Shown: piece after piece, positions 57,462 to 64,000 of the stretch
Layout: each line of letters opens with the position of its first letter
How positions within the stretch are numbered: the stretch's first letter is position 1
NCBI GenBank assembly: GCA_016841825.1
Contig: JAENYK010000010.1
Span: 124,001 to 188,000 of the forward strand
Origin: Halothermothrix sp.
GTDB taxonomy: Bacteria > Bacillota > Halanaerobiia > DY22613
Direction of reading: 5' to 3'
DNA length: 64,000 nt
The notes under the pieces: generated by a model
Databases searched by the model: none
Seen by the model: the letters and a program-made list of their open reading frames with translations, nothing else
Told to the model about the DNA's origin: nothing
Position numbers and translations under genes: made by a program

Positions 57462-58131
57462 TAATCTCACCTCCAGATATTTCTAATACTCGATCAGCAT
57501 TAGCGTTAACAAAATCCTCATCGTGACTAATGACCACAAGGCCTAATCCCTGGAGTTTCAATTCTTGCAAAATCTGCGATAATTCTTCTCGTCTGTGAAG
57601 ATCCAGGCCAGTAGTTGGTTCATCCAAAATTAAAAAAATTGGCTCATTAACCAAAATTGCTGCCAGAGCTAATCGCTGTTTCTCCCCCCGGCTCAGTCGA
57701 AAGGGATACTCATCCTTTAACTCTGCTAAGTGAAATAAATTCAACATTTTAGCAACTTTTTCCGCAATCTCTCTCTCCGATACTCCCCGAAAATTCAAAA
57801 CAAAACCGATCTCCTCTCTCACTGACGGAGCAAAAATCTGACGCTCTGGCTCCTGAAAGAGATATCCTACCTTTTGTCCAATTTCACCAAGTTTGAGCCT
57901 GGTGGATAGTTTTCCAGCAATCAATACCTGGCCAGAAGTTGGTTTAAAAATCCCCGCCAGAAGTTTGCCCAGAGTGGTTTTACCTGAACCATTTGAGCCC
58001 ACAATGGCAGTAAATTGTTGAGGATAAAACTTAGTTGTCATATCCAGAATAACCTGCGTTCCCTGGGGGTAGGTATAAGCAATCTTATTTACTTCGATAA
58101 AAGCTTGCTGTTTATCAGAATAACCCAACAA
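57421..58131 (-). CDS. ecfA2: ECF transporter ATPase (second copy)
   Basis: ABC-type ATPase of the ECF module, about 236 aa. Walker A GSNGSGKTT, Q-loop GYLFQEPERQIF, signature LSRGEKQ, Walker B ILDEPTTGLD and switch His in VISHDED are all present. The frame is open to 58179, but TTG 58131 (or 58128) follows AAGGGAGG and matches where the conserved domain begins; it overlaps the other ATPase gene by 17 nt. With the neighbouring ATPase it should form the heterodimeric motor that contacts EcfT. Confidence 0.92.
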   Translation of the reverse strand: MLGYSDKQQAFIEVNKIAYTYPQGTQVILDMTTKFYPQQFTAIVGSNGSGKTTLGKLLAGIFKPTSGQVLIAGKLSTRLKLGEIGQKVGYLFQEPERQIFAPSVREEIGFVLNFRGVSEREIAEKVAKMLNLFHLAELKDEYPFRLSRGEKQRLALAAILVNEPIFLILDEPTTGLDLHRREELSQILQELKLQGLGLVVISHDEDFVNANADRVLEISGGEIIADQQLHPNDRGE

Positions 58132-58801
58132 AATCTTCCAACCTCCCTTGCCGCAGGACCAGAATCCTATCTGCAACATCCAAATTTTTTAGATCATGTT
58201 CCACCATGATGATAGATTTTCCAGCCTTCTTTAGATCAAGAATTACTTCCTTTATCCTCTGTTTTCCAACTTTATCAATCTGAGACATAGCCTCATCAAA
58301 AATTAGAATCTCTGGTTTCAAAGTCAAAACCGATGCCAGGGCAATCAACTGTTTTTGACCTCCCGAGAGATGGTGTGGACTCATATAGCGATAAGCCTCC
58401 ATCCCCACCAACCTTAATCCCTCTTCAATCCGTTGACCGATCTCCTCCTGTGGAATACATAAATTCTCAGGACCGAAAGCCAACTCATCTTCTACTGTGG
58501 GGAAAAATATCTGAGTCTCAGGGTTTTGAAACACAATTCCTACCCGGGTAGCAATAGTCGGCAGATTCATCTCTCTAGTCTGAGAACCTTTAATCAATAC
58601 CTGTCCCCACATTTCTCCCTGCTGAACAAGGGGAATAATTCCACTCAAACAATAACAGAGGGTACTCTTTCCACTTCCGCTCAAACCTACTATTGCTAAC
58701 ACCTGGCCCAGCTCAACCCGCAAGTTTATTTTGTCAAGGATTAATCTACTATGCTGGGAATAGCAAAAACTTAAATTTCTGGTCTCCAGGGGATAGGTCA
58801 T
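58115..58801 (-). CDS. ecfA1: ECF transporter ATPase (first copy)
   Basis: ABC-type ATPase, 228 aa. Walker A GLSGSGKST, Q-loop GIVFQNPETQIFF, signature LSGGQKQ, Walker B ILIFDEAMSQID and switch His in VEHDL. The Q-loop FQNPE/FQEPE pattern in the pair is typical of ECF ATPases. ATG 58801 overlaps the upstream stop by four bases (ATGA). Standard energising subunit; specificity comes from the S protein encoded at 60,793-61,362. Confidence 0.93.
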   Translation of the reverse strand: MTYPLETRNLSFCYSQHSRLILDKINLRVELGQVLAIVGLSGSGKSTLCYCLSGIIPLVQQGEMWGQVLIKGSQTREMNLPTIATRVGIVFQNPETQIFFPTVEDELAFGPENLCIPQEEIGQRIEEGLRLVGMEAYRYMSPHHLSGGQKQLIALASVLTLKPEILIFDEAMSQIDKVGKQRIKEVILDLKKAGKSIIMVEHDLKNLDVADRILVLRQGRLEDFVGLF

Positions 58802-59307
58802 TGCACCCCAACCTCAGAGACAAATTTACACCATCTCTGACTAAAAGCGTCTTTACGAATCACAACCTGATAAGGTCCAAAACCACCTTCTTCTTTTTTA
58901 CCCAGAGGTTTGCCATCCCTTTGAAAGACCAGGTATACATTCTGATCATCTAAAACTTCTTCAACACTCAAAGCCACCGTATAACCATCAACAGCTTTAA
59001 CGATGACCATGTCCTTCCCCGTAATCTCCAGACCTGCAGCCGCAAATACATCCTTTAAAGCAACACCTGTGTAAGTTACTTGTCGAGGATCTTGCCCATT
59101 ACTCTTCAATGAAGCGGCAAAATCTTCAACCTGCAGTTCTCTGATTTTTTGCAGATCCATCTGCACCGAAGTGTCCTCAACCTTCAATGCAATGATAGCA
59201 TTTTCTTGCATATCCCTCTTTAAAGCTAAATCTCCTCTATTCAGATAAGCGGTTATAGCCATAACTAATGCCAAAACGACTACTATTATCAAGATTTTCT
59301 TATTCAT
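58798..59307 (-). CDS. Anchored protein with sulfite-oxidase-type molybdopterin-binding fold
   Basis: 169 aa. An N-terminal signal anchor (KKILIIVVVLALVMAITAYL) is followed by one domain of the oxidoreductase molybdopterin-binding type: VTYTGVALKDVFAAAGL, VDGYTVALSVEEV, VYLVFQRDGKPL and the C-terminal FGPYQVVIRKD ... WCKFVSEVGV. The fold similarity is clear, but whether it binds a pterin cofactor is not. It would face the outside of the membrane. It overlaps the upstream gene by eight bases and the ATPase gene by four. In this operon it could be a ligand-capturing partner of the ECF importer. Confidence 0.75.
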   Translation of the reverse strand: MNKKILIIVVVLALVMAITAYLNRGDLALKRDMQENAIIALKVEDTSVQMDLQKIRELQVEDFAASLKSNGQDPRQVTYTGVALKDVFAAAGLEITGKDMVIVKAVDGYTVALSVEEVLDDQNVYLVFQRDGKPLGKKEEGGFGPYQVVIRKDAFSQRWCKFVSEVGVQ

Positions 59308-60796
59308 TCTTTCCGCCTCCTTCAGTAATAATATATGGTACGATCAGATCTTCAAACCTGGCGACACCATGCAGTCCACCTCCGGGGATTTGATGCATCC
59401 CATGATCTGCAGTTATAATTACTTTCCCTGACCATCCCTGAACTAGTTGCGCAATATAGCCATCTACTAAGGTAATGAAATCCAATGTCTCATCAGCCAG
59501 ATCCCCATATTCTGTTCCCAGATCATCCACCCCATGAAAATGTACAAACATCAGAGATATGTCAGTTGACAGATTCTCCATAGCGGTGGTAAAAATTTCG
59601 TCATCCTTTGTTCCATTCCCGTTAGTATCCAGGTTTAAGATTGGCTCTACACCTGTATTCAAAATTTTAATATCACCTTCAATCAGAAGGCTCTTTTTCC
59701 CGGTCTTTTCCGCGATAGTGAAGATATCAGGAACCAGCATATCTTTTTGTGCACGAGAATAGACTCCATTCTTTTCTGGCCCGACCCCAGTAATCATTGC
59801 TGCCATCCCTGCATTAGTAACCGGTCGATAGACTGAGAGAGCTTGTTTTGCGGGTTGCAAAGTGCTCATAAAGGGTAATAATCCATGTTCTACAACATAT
59901 GTGTATTGATGATAGCCGAAACCATCAATCAAGAATATTAATACTCGTTCGCCTGTTTCGAGATAATGCTCAGCATCATAAAAAGTATCAGCAATACTAT
60001 TGACAGGTGGATTTATCATTATTCCCTGGATGTTATCAATCTCTTCCTTTCTTGTCGGTGAGAGATAATTAAAACGATTTCCGCTAATCTCCAAAAAACC
60101 CTCCTGATGGTATGTGGTTTCTCCTTTTTTCCCAAATACTAATATCTGTCCTTTAGTACCTTCTGGCAGCAGATCTTTCAACTGCAAAATCCGTTTTCGG
60201 GTCAAAATCTTCGTTTGATAATCGATATCATCATTCTCCAATTGTACTGAACCTTCAAAATTCAGATAGGTTGTGTAAGAATTAGCCAGAGCCTGCCCCG
60301 GAGTGATATTTAACAAATTCTTCTCAGTGGTCATCAGATTCATTCCCCGATCCCAATTGGAGCCGTCTGCAATAATCGTAATCTCCTGTAGACTCTTAAT
60401 ATTACTACTGACTGGGTGATGTAGATTTATCGCTTCCCAGCCATGCTTCTGCGTAAATGTTATGTAGCAACCTGTAAGATTATCTCCAGGAAATTCAGCT
60501 GTCAAACCATCAGTACCCATTAACTGTATCGTATAACGATCCGTAATCGGTGATGCTTTATCGATTAAGCGTCGTAAATCTATCCCCAAGAATTCTTCAT
60601 TTTGATATACAAACTCATCTGGGTCATATTCTTCCAACCCAGTGATTGCCAGAATATTCTCCACGTCTCCCAGGACGATTAATTTTGGAATATACTGCTC
60701 CTCTTTCTCGACAAAAAGATATTCATCCAGATAACTCCCTAATCCCAACCCGATTATCAAGATAACAATCCCAGTAATAATTAGCTTTAATTTCAT
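59300..60796 (-). CDS. Anchored alkaline-phosphatase-superfamily protein with N-terminal molybdopterin-fold domain
   Basis: 498 aa, extracytoplasmic. A signal anchor (IITGIVILIIGLGLGSYL) is followed by a sulfite-oxidase-fold-like region (about 30-150; FLGIDLRRLIDKA, IQLMGTDGLTAEF), a second weaker beta region, and a C-terminal phosphodiesterase/nucleotide-pyrophosphatase-type domain (from about 285): metal Asp in LIFLIDGFG, nucleophile Thr in RPVTNAGMAAMITG, FHGVDDLGTEYG, TADHGMH and GGGLHG. In the usual DxxGH ligand motif the His is Thr here, so one metal site may be altered. Relatives cleave phosphate esters or nucleotide diphosphates. Inferred role: trimming a nucleotide or phosphate from the ligand before uptake. 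Confidence 0.78.
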   Translation of the reverse strand: MKLKLIITGIVILIIGLGLGSYLDEYLFVEKEEQYIPKLIVLGDVENILAITGLEEYDPDEFVYQNEEFLGIDLRRLIDKASPITDRYTIQLMGTDGLTAEFPGDNLTGCYITFTQKHGWEAINLHHPVSSNIKSLQEITIIADGSNWDRGMNLMTTEKNLLNITPGQALANSYTTYLNFEGSVQLENDDIDYQTKILTRKRILQLKDLLPEGTKGQILVFGKKGETTYHQEGFLEISGNRFNYLSPTRKEEIDNIQGIMINPPVNSIADTFYDAEHYLETGERVLIFLIDGFGYHQYTYVVEHGLLPFMSTLQPAKQALSVYRPVTNAGMAAMITGVGPEKNGVYSRAQKDMLVPDIFTIAEKTGKKSLLIEGDIKILNTGVEPILNLDTNGNGTKDDEIFTTAMENLSTDISLMFVHFHGVDDLGTEYGDLADETLDFITLVDGYIAQLVQGWSGKVIITADHGMHQIPGGGLHGVARFEDLIVPYIITEGGGKNE

Positions 60797-61362
60797 TTTA
60801 CCACCTCTGCATTGTTCGGAATAATCACTTTAAACTTGACCAATTGTTTAATCAAATTGTGAGCAATAATTCCTCCTAATCCTCCAGACAGTGCTGCACT
60901 ACTCAAACTCAGAATCAGCGGAATTAACGGTAGTCGAAAAAAGATCAGATTAACTAAAAATGTTCCACTGATATTCGCCGCCACTCCTGCCAGAAAGCAG
61001 CAGTTCACACAACAACCCCGATGCCCAATAATCAGTAATACGAAATCAACAGCCAGCCCAGGTAAAATATAAGTAAACAAACTCATCAATCCATGAGTTC
61101 CAAAAATTCCTACAGAAAGAATCACAATGGCTTGTACGGTAGCAATTAAAGTAGCTGTGCCTCTTTTCCCGACAATTCCTGCCCCCAACACAATCCACAA
61201 CATATAAAACCCACCAGCGATTACTCCACCAGGTATGAATAGAGGCCCAGTGATAATATGAGCCAGAGGTACAACTAAAGGTTTAATCGCTATTCCCATA
61301 CAGGCCATTAAAGCAATGATAACCAGATCAAACATCGAATACCGGGCAAATAATTTTTTCAT
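60793..61362 (-). CDS. ECF transporter S component (substrate-binding membrane subunit)
   Basis: 189 aa, about six hydrophobic segments (LVIIALMACMGIAIKPLVVP, ITGPLFIPGGVIAGGFYML, LIATVQAIVILSVGIFGTHG, YILPGLAVDFVLLI, LIPLILSLSSAALSGGLGGI). The size, glycine-rich TM3 region and position in one operon with EcfT and two EcfA support an S protein with its own dedicated energising module. A short cysteine-rich loop, HRGCCVNCC, is unusual. The substrate cannot be named from sequence; neighbours suggest a pterin or flavin type cofactor. ATG 61362 is seven bases after GGAGG. It overlaps the next gene by four bases. Confidence 0.8.
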   Translation of the reverse strand: MKKLFARYSMFDLVIIALMACMGIAIKPLVVPLAHIITGPLFIPGGVIAGGFYMLWIVLGAGIVGKRGTATLIATVQAIVILSVGIFGTHGLMSLFTYILPGLAVDFVLLIIGHRGCCVNCCFLAGVAANISGTFLVNLIFFRLPLIPLILSLSSAALSGGLGGIIAHNLIKQLVKFKVIIPNNAEVVK

Positions 61363-61463
61363 CTCCAGGCCTCCTTCACCTTTACCCTCGTATAATTAAG
61401 GCGGAAAACCCACCTTTAGTAGTGAGATAAAACCCCAGATTTTAAAAAAATGTTGAACTTGCT
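61363..61463 (-). other. 101-nt spacer with short hairpin before the S-component gene
   Basis: On the minus strand it contains a 5-bp hairpin, GGTGG-GTTTT-CCGCC (61400-61414), preceded by CACTACTAAAG. The same CACTACTAAAG string occurs on the plus strand at 44240-44250 next to another hairpin. The function is unknown; it may adjust expression within the operon. Confidence 0.35.
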
Positions 61464-62528
61464 TTACTTTACTGCTTCAATAGTCAATAATCCTTTGACT
61501 CCCGTATTGTTTGGTAATCCACTAAAATAGCTTCTGACCCGACCTTTGTCATCTAAATAGATAATCCCTAAACTTAAATCTGCTGCATTTACTTCTACAG
61601 AATAGCCATCATCTGCAATCAGGCGATAGATTTCATTTTTCACAACTCCCAACGCATCCAATATTGTAACCACGTTAATTCCCTCGATACCATCCAATGT
61701 TGTTTGTTCTAGTCCTTCTAAAGCTTTAGTCATCGAAATAACTGCTGCATCTGCCTGGATAAAGTGCAGGATATGTTTTACATACATACCCTTTGGGATT
61801 TCCGGGGATAAGAACAGAGGAACATCTGTGCCAGTCACTTTGATGTAACCATTACTAAAAATCTTTTGATCTTCACTTTTGTTCAAACCATCTACCGCCC
61901 GCAGTTGAATCGACGAATCATCTGTCATAGCCAGATTAGTCAACAAATCCTGAACCGAAACAGCCTGGTCTAAACTCTCATAGTATGTATAGTCCACAGT
62001 TTCCAGCTGCCCAACAGCAGTTTCCAGAAAATGAACTCTTTCCACTGCTACCTGTTCGTCTACACCCAGAATTTCGATTTTTACCAGGTTTCTTACCCAA
62101 TACATTGCCCTTTCTTCGGGAATTACCGCCCGCACTGGTTGACTTTTCTCATCCAGAGGTTCTCCATCCATCAGATATGCCAGAATAATCTGTCTATTTT
62201 GTAAAACCTCAACCGGAACTTCGATTGAATATCCATCACCTGCTACAAAGCGAATCGCTTCTAAACTACTCTGGGATTTGTCAAATTTAGCTAGCAGATC
62301 AGCAAATGTTGGACCTGTAATGGAAAACTTTTTCTCTGTTCCAGAAGAGTTAACCGAGACGACGTCTTTTGTTACAGTTGGAAGAGCTTTTAATGCAGCA
62401 GCGGTAACTTCAATATCTCCATCACTAAATCCAACAATGACAAGTTTATCTTCTGCCCAGGTCGTCAAAGATATCGTCAACAGCATAACTAACACCATGA
62501 ATAATATTCCTCGCAAATTCCTTCTCAT
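61464..62528 (-). CDS. Secreted protein with two sulfite-oxidase-fold-like domains
   Basis: 354 aa with a clear signal peptide (ILFMVLVMLLTISLTTWAED). The mature part has two similar halves of the molybdopterin-binding oxidoreductase fold. First half: FADLLAKFD, IRFVAGDGYSIEVPVEVL, LAYLMDGEPLDEKSQPVRAV, YWVRNLVKIEIL. Second half: VQDLLTNLA, IQLRAVDGLN, then VTILDALGVVK and YRLIADDGYSVEV near the end. No catalytic cysteine of sulfite oxidase is evident, so binding rather than redox catalysis is likely. ATG 62528 overlaps the upstream TAA by one base and follows AAAGGAGG. It is probably an extracytoplasmic ligand-binding partner of the ECF importer. Confidence 0.75.
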   Translation of the reverse strand: MRRNLRGILFMVLVMLLTISLTTWAEDKLVIVGFSDGDIEVTAAALKALPTVTKDVVSVNSSGTEKKFSITGPTFADLLAKFDKSQSSLEAIRFVAGDGYSIEVPVEVLQNRQIILAYLMDGEPLDEKSQPVRAVIPEERAMYWVRNLVKIEILGVDEQVAVERVHFLETAVGQLETVDYTYYESLDQAVSVQDLLTNLAMTDDSSIQLRAVDGLNKSEDQKIFSNGYIKVTGTDVPLFLSPEIPKGMYVKHILHFIQADAAVISMTKALEGLEQTTLDGIEGINVVTILDALGVVKNEIYRLIADDGYSVEVNAADLSLGIIYLDDKGRVRSYFSGLPNNTGVKGLLTIEAVK

Positions 62529-63052
62529 TATTCTAGTCCTCCTTTAATTGATGCACAATTTTGTAAAGCCAGATTAACTCCTCGCAAAACAGCAGCACTG
62601 GTTTTCGTTGCCCCTGTAATAGCAACTATCTGATCGGAGCTCTTTGCACTCATCTTGACTAAAGTAAGGTTTTGACCAGCTTTTTTTCCGATAAAACGCT
62701 GTAAAAACCAATCCTCAGTTAAGTATCCTCCATAATCTTCTGATTCCTGATGTTGAAGGATTTCAACTTCTAGAACCTCTTCTGAATTTACGGCAATGGT
62801 AACCAGCAGTACGATTTTGTTTACATAACCATCTGTAATAACCTTTTGCACAATTTTTTTAACTCCTTCATCATCTTCAACTATGAATACCTCCGGGATC
62901 TCATCTGTTTCAAACTTCTTCAAAGATCCTATCTTCTCTCCAGGCTGTAAGGTATTAGCAATCTCTGGTATTTGATCTTTTGCACAGAAAAAATATCCTG
63001 CTGCGAACAGCACTACTATTAAAACTATACAAATACTAATCCACTTTTTTAT
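62528..63052 (-). CDS. Anchored FMN-binding (RnfG/NqrC-type) protein, apparent ATA start
   Basis: A protein of about 174 aa with a signal anchor and one FMN-binding domain. The C-terminal TGATKTSA matches the D(S/T)GATxS/T flavinylation motif, in which Thr takes covalent FMN from ApbE. The first canonical in-frame start, GTG 63013, would cut the hydrophobic anchor in half. Thirteen codons upstream, ATA 63052 sits exactly eight bases after AGGAGG and gives xKKWISICIVLIVVLFAAGY, a textbook anchor; an in-frame TAG precedes it. A rare ATA start or a sequencing error is implied. First gene of the operon, downstream of a terminator-bearing leader. Confidence 0.8.
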   Translation of the reverse strand: MKKWISICIVLIVVLFAAGYFFCAKDQIPEIANTLQPGEKIGSLKKFETDEIPEVFIVEDDEGVKKIVQKVITDGYVNKIVLLVTIAVNSEEVLEVEILQHQESEDYGGYLTEDWFLQRFIGKKAGQNLTLVKMSAKSSDQIVAITGATKTSAAVLRGVNLALQNCASIKGGLE

Positions 63053-63120
63053 CTATCTCACCTCCTCTTCAAAGCTTTATAAATAATAAATAGCTATTTG
63101 GCTAAATCAATCTTACTCAA

Positions 63121-63152
63121 AAAGAAAAAATCCTTTTACAATGGAAAAGGAT
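63121..63152 (-). terminator. Intrinsic terminator/attenuator in the ECF operon leader
   Basis: On the minus strand the stem ATCCTTTT / AAAAGGAT (63145-63152 with 63130-63137, 7-nt loop) is followed directly by TTTTTTCTTTTT. It lies about 70 nt before the first gene, after the structured RNA, so it should act as a regulated terminator, not the end of a gene. Confidence 0.85.
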
Positions 63153-63212
63153 AAAAAATAGGTAGCAGCAAACAAGCATAGAATGGACAAATAAAACACC
63201 ATAAACTCTATA

Positions 63213-63310
63213 CTGTGCCTAAAAGTCATCTCCTTTCCAAAAAGGAGGCCAGGACGTTTCCATCAAAACCCTATCGGTTTGCCTCCATAGACAAATACAT
63301 CCTTAGGCAG
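63213..63310 (-). ncRNA. Candidate riboswitch-like structured leader RNA
   Basis: Minus-strand RNA with several mutually consistent helices. CCTAAG (63302-63307) and TATGG (63285-63289) are the two halves of the classic 11-nt GAAA-tetraloop receptor around a small hairpin. GATG-GAAA-CGTC (63253-63264) supplies the tetraloop. AGGC/GCCT (63281-63284 with 63246-63249) closes the junction. AAACC-GATA-GGGTTT forms a further hairpin (63265-63280). TGCCTAA and TTAGGCA at the two ends can also pair. CTCCTTT/AAAGGAG (63230-63247) competes with the junction helix. With the downstream terminator this looks like a transcription-attenuating riboswitch. The class is not identified; a molybdenum-cofactor type would suit the genes. 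Confidence 0.6.
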
Positions 63311-63356
63311 AACAAACTCGGAGTGAATGTATTAAATTATACGACTCTTACTACCA

Positions 63357-63385
63357 ATTATACAAAGATTACCTATATTAGTCAA
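63357..63385 (-). promoter_or_regulatory. Sigma-A type promoter of the ECF operon
   Basis: On the minus strand, TTGACT (63380-63385) and TATAAT (63357-63362) are separated by exactly 17 nt. The expected start site is near 63350, about 40 nt before the candidate structured RNA. Confidence 0.88.
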
Positions 63386-63454
63386 TCTAGATTGTATTTT
63401 AACTATAATAAATTGTAATTAAAATGGAAATTATTCAGACATTAGACAAAATTC

Positions 63455-63486
63455 AACCCCTGTAAATCCAGTATCATACAGGGGTT
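63455..63486. terminator. Hairpin terminator after the TPR gene
   Basis: Perfect 10-bp arms AACCCCTGTA and TACAGGGGTT with a 12-nt loop, about 45 nt past the stop of the TPR gene. On the minus strand it is followed by GAATTTTG, and on the plus strand the arm ends in TTTTG, so it may work in both directions. Confidence 0.75.
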
Positions 63487-63530
63487 TTGCATCAATTTTC
63501 TATATTACATATCTTTTCAGGTTTGAAAAT

Positions 63531-64000
63531 CTAAAATTCATATTTGGCAATCAATTCCCCGGCTTCTTTTGCCTCTGTTGACTCTGCATCTAGTTCAATT
63601 ACTTTCTTCCAACACTTAATCGCAGTTTCCAGATCTCCGCCCTCTTTCATCGCCAATCCGATATTAAGATAAGCCAACCGATACTCTCGAGGCGGCAGAT
63701 AACCGGGAGTTGCATTTTCCTTATTTATCAGATAAGCAAAATCATTAACTGACTCACTTAGTCGTCCGAAGACATTATTTGGCAGATTCCAGGTAGTCAT
63801 CGCCCGGGTCATTCTGATCTCGTAATAATCTGGATAGGCTTCCACTGCCTCATCCATTAATTTAAGCCCATCTTTGACCTTAAAGTATTTGGTTAATGGA
63901 TTACTACTATCTCGCCCGACCATGGCCAACAGACTTCCATACCAGGCCTGTAAAGTTTTCAAACTTAGATCATCAGGAGCCAGTTCAATCGCTTTCTCAA
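63531..64000 (-). CDS. Tetratricopeptide-repeat protein, 5' end outside window
   Basis: The C-terminal 156 codons are present. The frame stays open to the right edge: EKAIELAPDDLSL at the border is itself a TPR helix pair, so an internal TTG at 63962 is not the true start. Further TPR-like units are LMDEAVEAYPDYYEIRMTRA and AYLNIGLAMKEGGDLETAIK with CWKKVIELDAES. TPR arrays mediate protein-protein contacts; nothing shows the specific partner. It ends before a strong hairpin terminator and is transcribed separately from the ECF operon. Confidence 0.85.
   Translation of the reverse strand, partial: EKAIELAPDDLSLKTLQAWYGSLLAMVGRDSSNPLTKYFKVKDGLKLMDEAVEAYPDYYEIRMTRAMTTWNLPNNVFGRLSESVNDFAYLINKENATPGYLPPREYRLAYLNIGLAMKEGGDLETAIKCWKKVIELDAESTEAKEAGELIAKYEF

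Larger units (their letters stand above)
63053..63530. other. 478-nt leader and intergenic region of the ECF operon
   Basis: Holds, in minus-strand order, a terminator for the TPR gene (63455-63486), a promoter (63357-63385), a candidate structured RNA (63213-63310) and an intrinsic terminator (63121-63152) ahead of the first gene. The long untranslated leader, about 300 nt, is typical of riboswitch-controlled operons. Confidence 0.75.

Noticed and set aside
63113-63229. 38-codon minus-strand ORF with hydrophobic content between the structured RNA and the first ECF-operon gene
   Set aside because: AAAGGAG almost touches the ATG, so initiation is unlikely, and the ORF runs through the intrinsic terminator. 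It is better explained as leader RNA.
63213-63310. c-di-GMP-I riboswitch, because of GGCAAACC and the CCTAAG/TATGG receptor
   Set aside because: The order of elements is wrong: the receptor precedes the tetraloop hairpin, and the conserved GGGACGCAAAGCC is absent. Cobalamin, FMN, TPP and lysine consensus strings were also not found.

Overview
The window is almost entirely minus-strand coding sequence of a low-GC bacterium. Signs of an anaerobic member of the Bacillota are Shine-Dalgarno-rich starts, a group II ECF transporter with a separate EcfT and two EcfA proteins, a radical SAM/B12 domain, and an RnfG-type FMN-binding protein. The species cannot be fixed from this sequence. No tRNA, rRNA, CRISPR array or transposase was seen.

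Region 1 (1-52,027) is a giant NRPS/PKS assembly line of six co-directional genes, read from right to left. By co-linearity the order is: C-A-T-C-A-T-C (44,285-52,027); half-C plus a doubly interrupted A, then T (38,802-44,087); KS-AT-T-Cy-A[Ox]-T (31,412-38,800); KS-AT-T-C (27,043-31,422); half-C-A-T-C-A-T-KS-AT-T-C-A-T-C-A-T-C-A-T-C (7,321-26,889); and A[ThiF]-T-C-A-T-C..., which runs off the left edge. Binding-pocket codes read by eye match cysteine and threonine exactly, and are close to serine (twice), glycine, valine and other aliphatic residues. The cysteine module has cyclisation and oxidase domains, so a thiazole is expected. No KR, DH, ER, epimerase or thioesterase domain is present in the window. 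The most unusual parts are two A domains with enzymes inserted in them. One carries a radical SAM plus B12-binding insertion between cores A2 and A3, and a PP-loop/AANH insertion between A8 and A9. The other carries a complete-looking ThiF/MoeB-like E1 domain between A1 and A2. Two protein junctions share a C domain with a GDFxF tail on one side and an N-terminally truncated C domain on the other.

Region 2 (52,028-55,225) holds a small operon: a membrane protein, a TetR-type repressor and an amidohydrolase. It is read from a strong promoter whose -10 box lies inside a 54-bp palindrome, probably the TetR operator. A 9-base half-site of that operator overlaps the candidate -35 box of the NRPS operon.

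Region 3 (55,226-63,385) is a tightly overlapped ten-gene operon. It encodes an FMN-binding anchored protein, several extracytoplasmic proteins with the sulfite-oxidase-type molybdopterin fold, one of them fused to an alkaline-phosphatase-like domain, a complete ECF importer (S, T, A, A), a MobB-like GTPase with a cysteine cluster, and a kinase-like protein. Its leader has an excellent promoter, a candidate structured RNA (GAAA tetraloop plus an 11-nt tetraloop-receptor sequence) and an intrinsic terminator, which is a riboswitch-like arrangement. My working hypothesis is uptake or salvage of a molybdopterin-like cofactor. A truncated TPR gene closes the window on the right.
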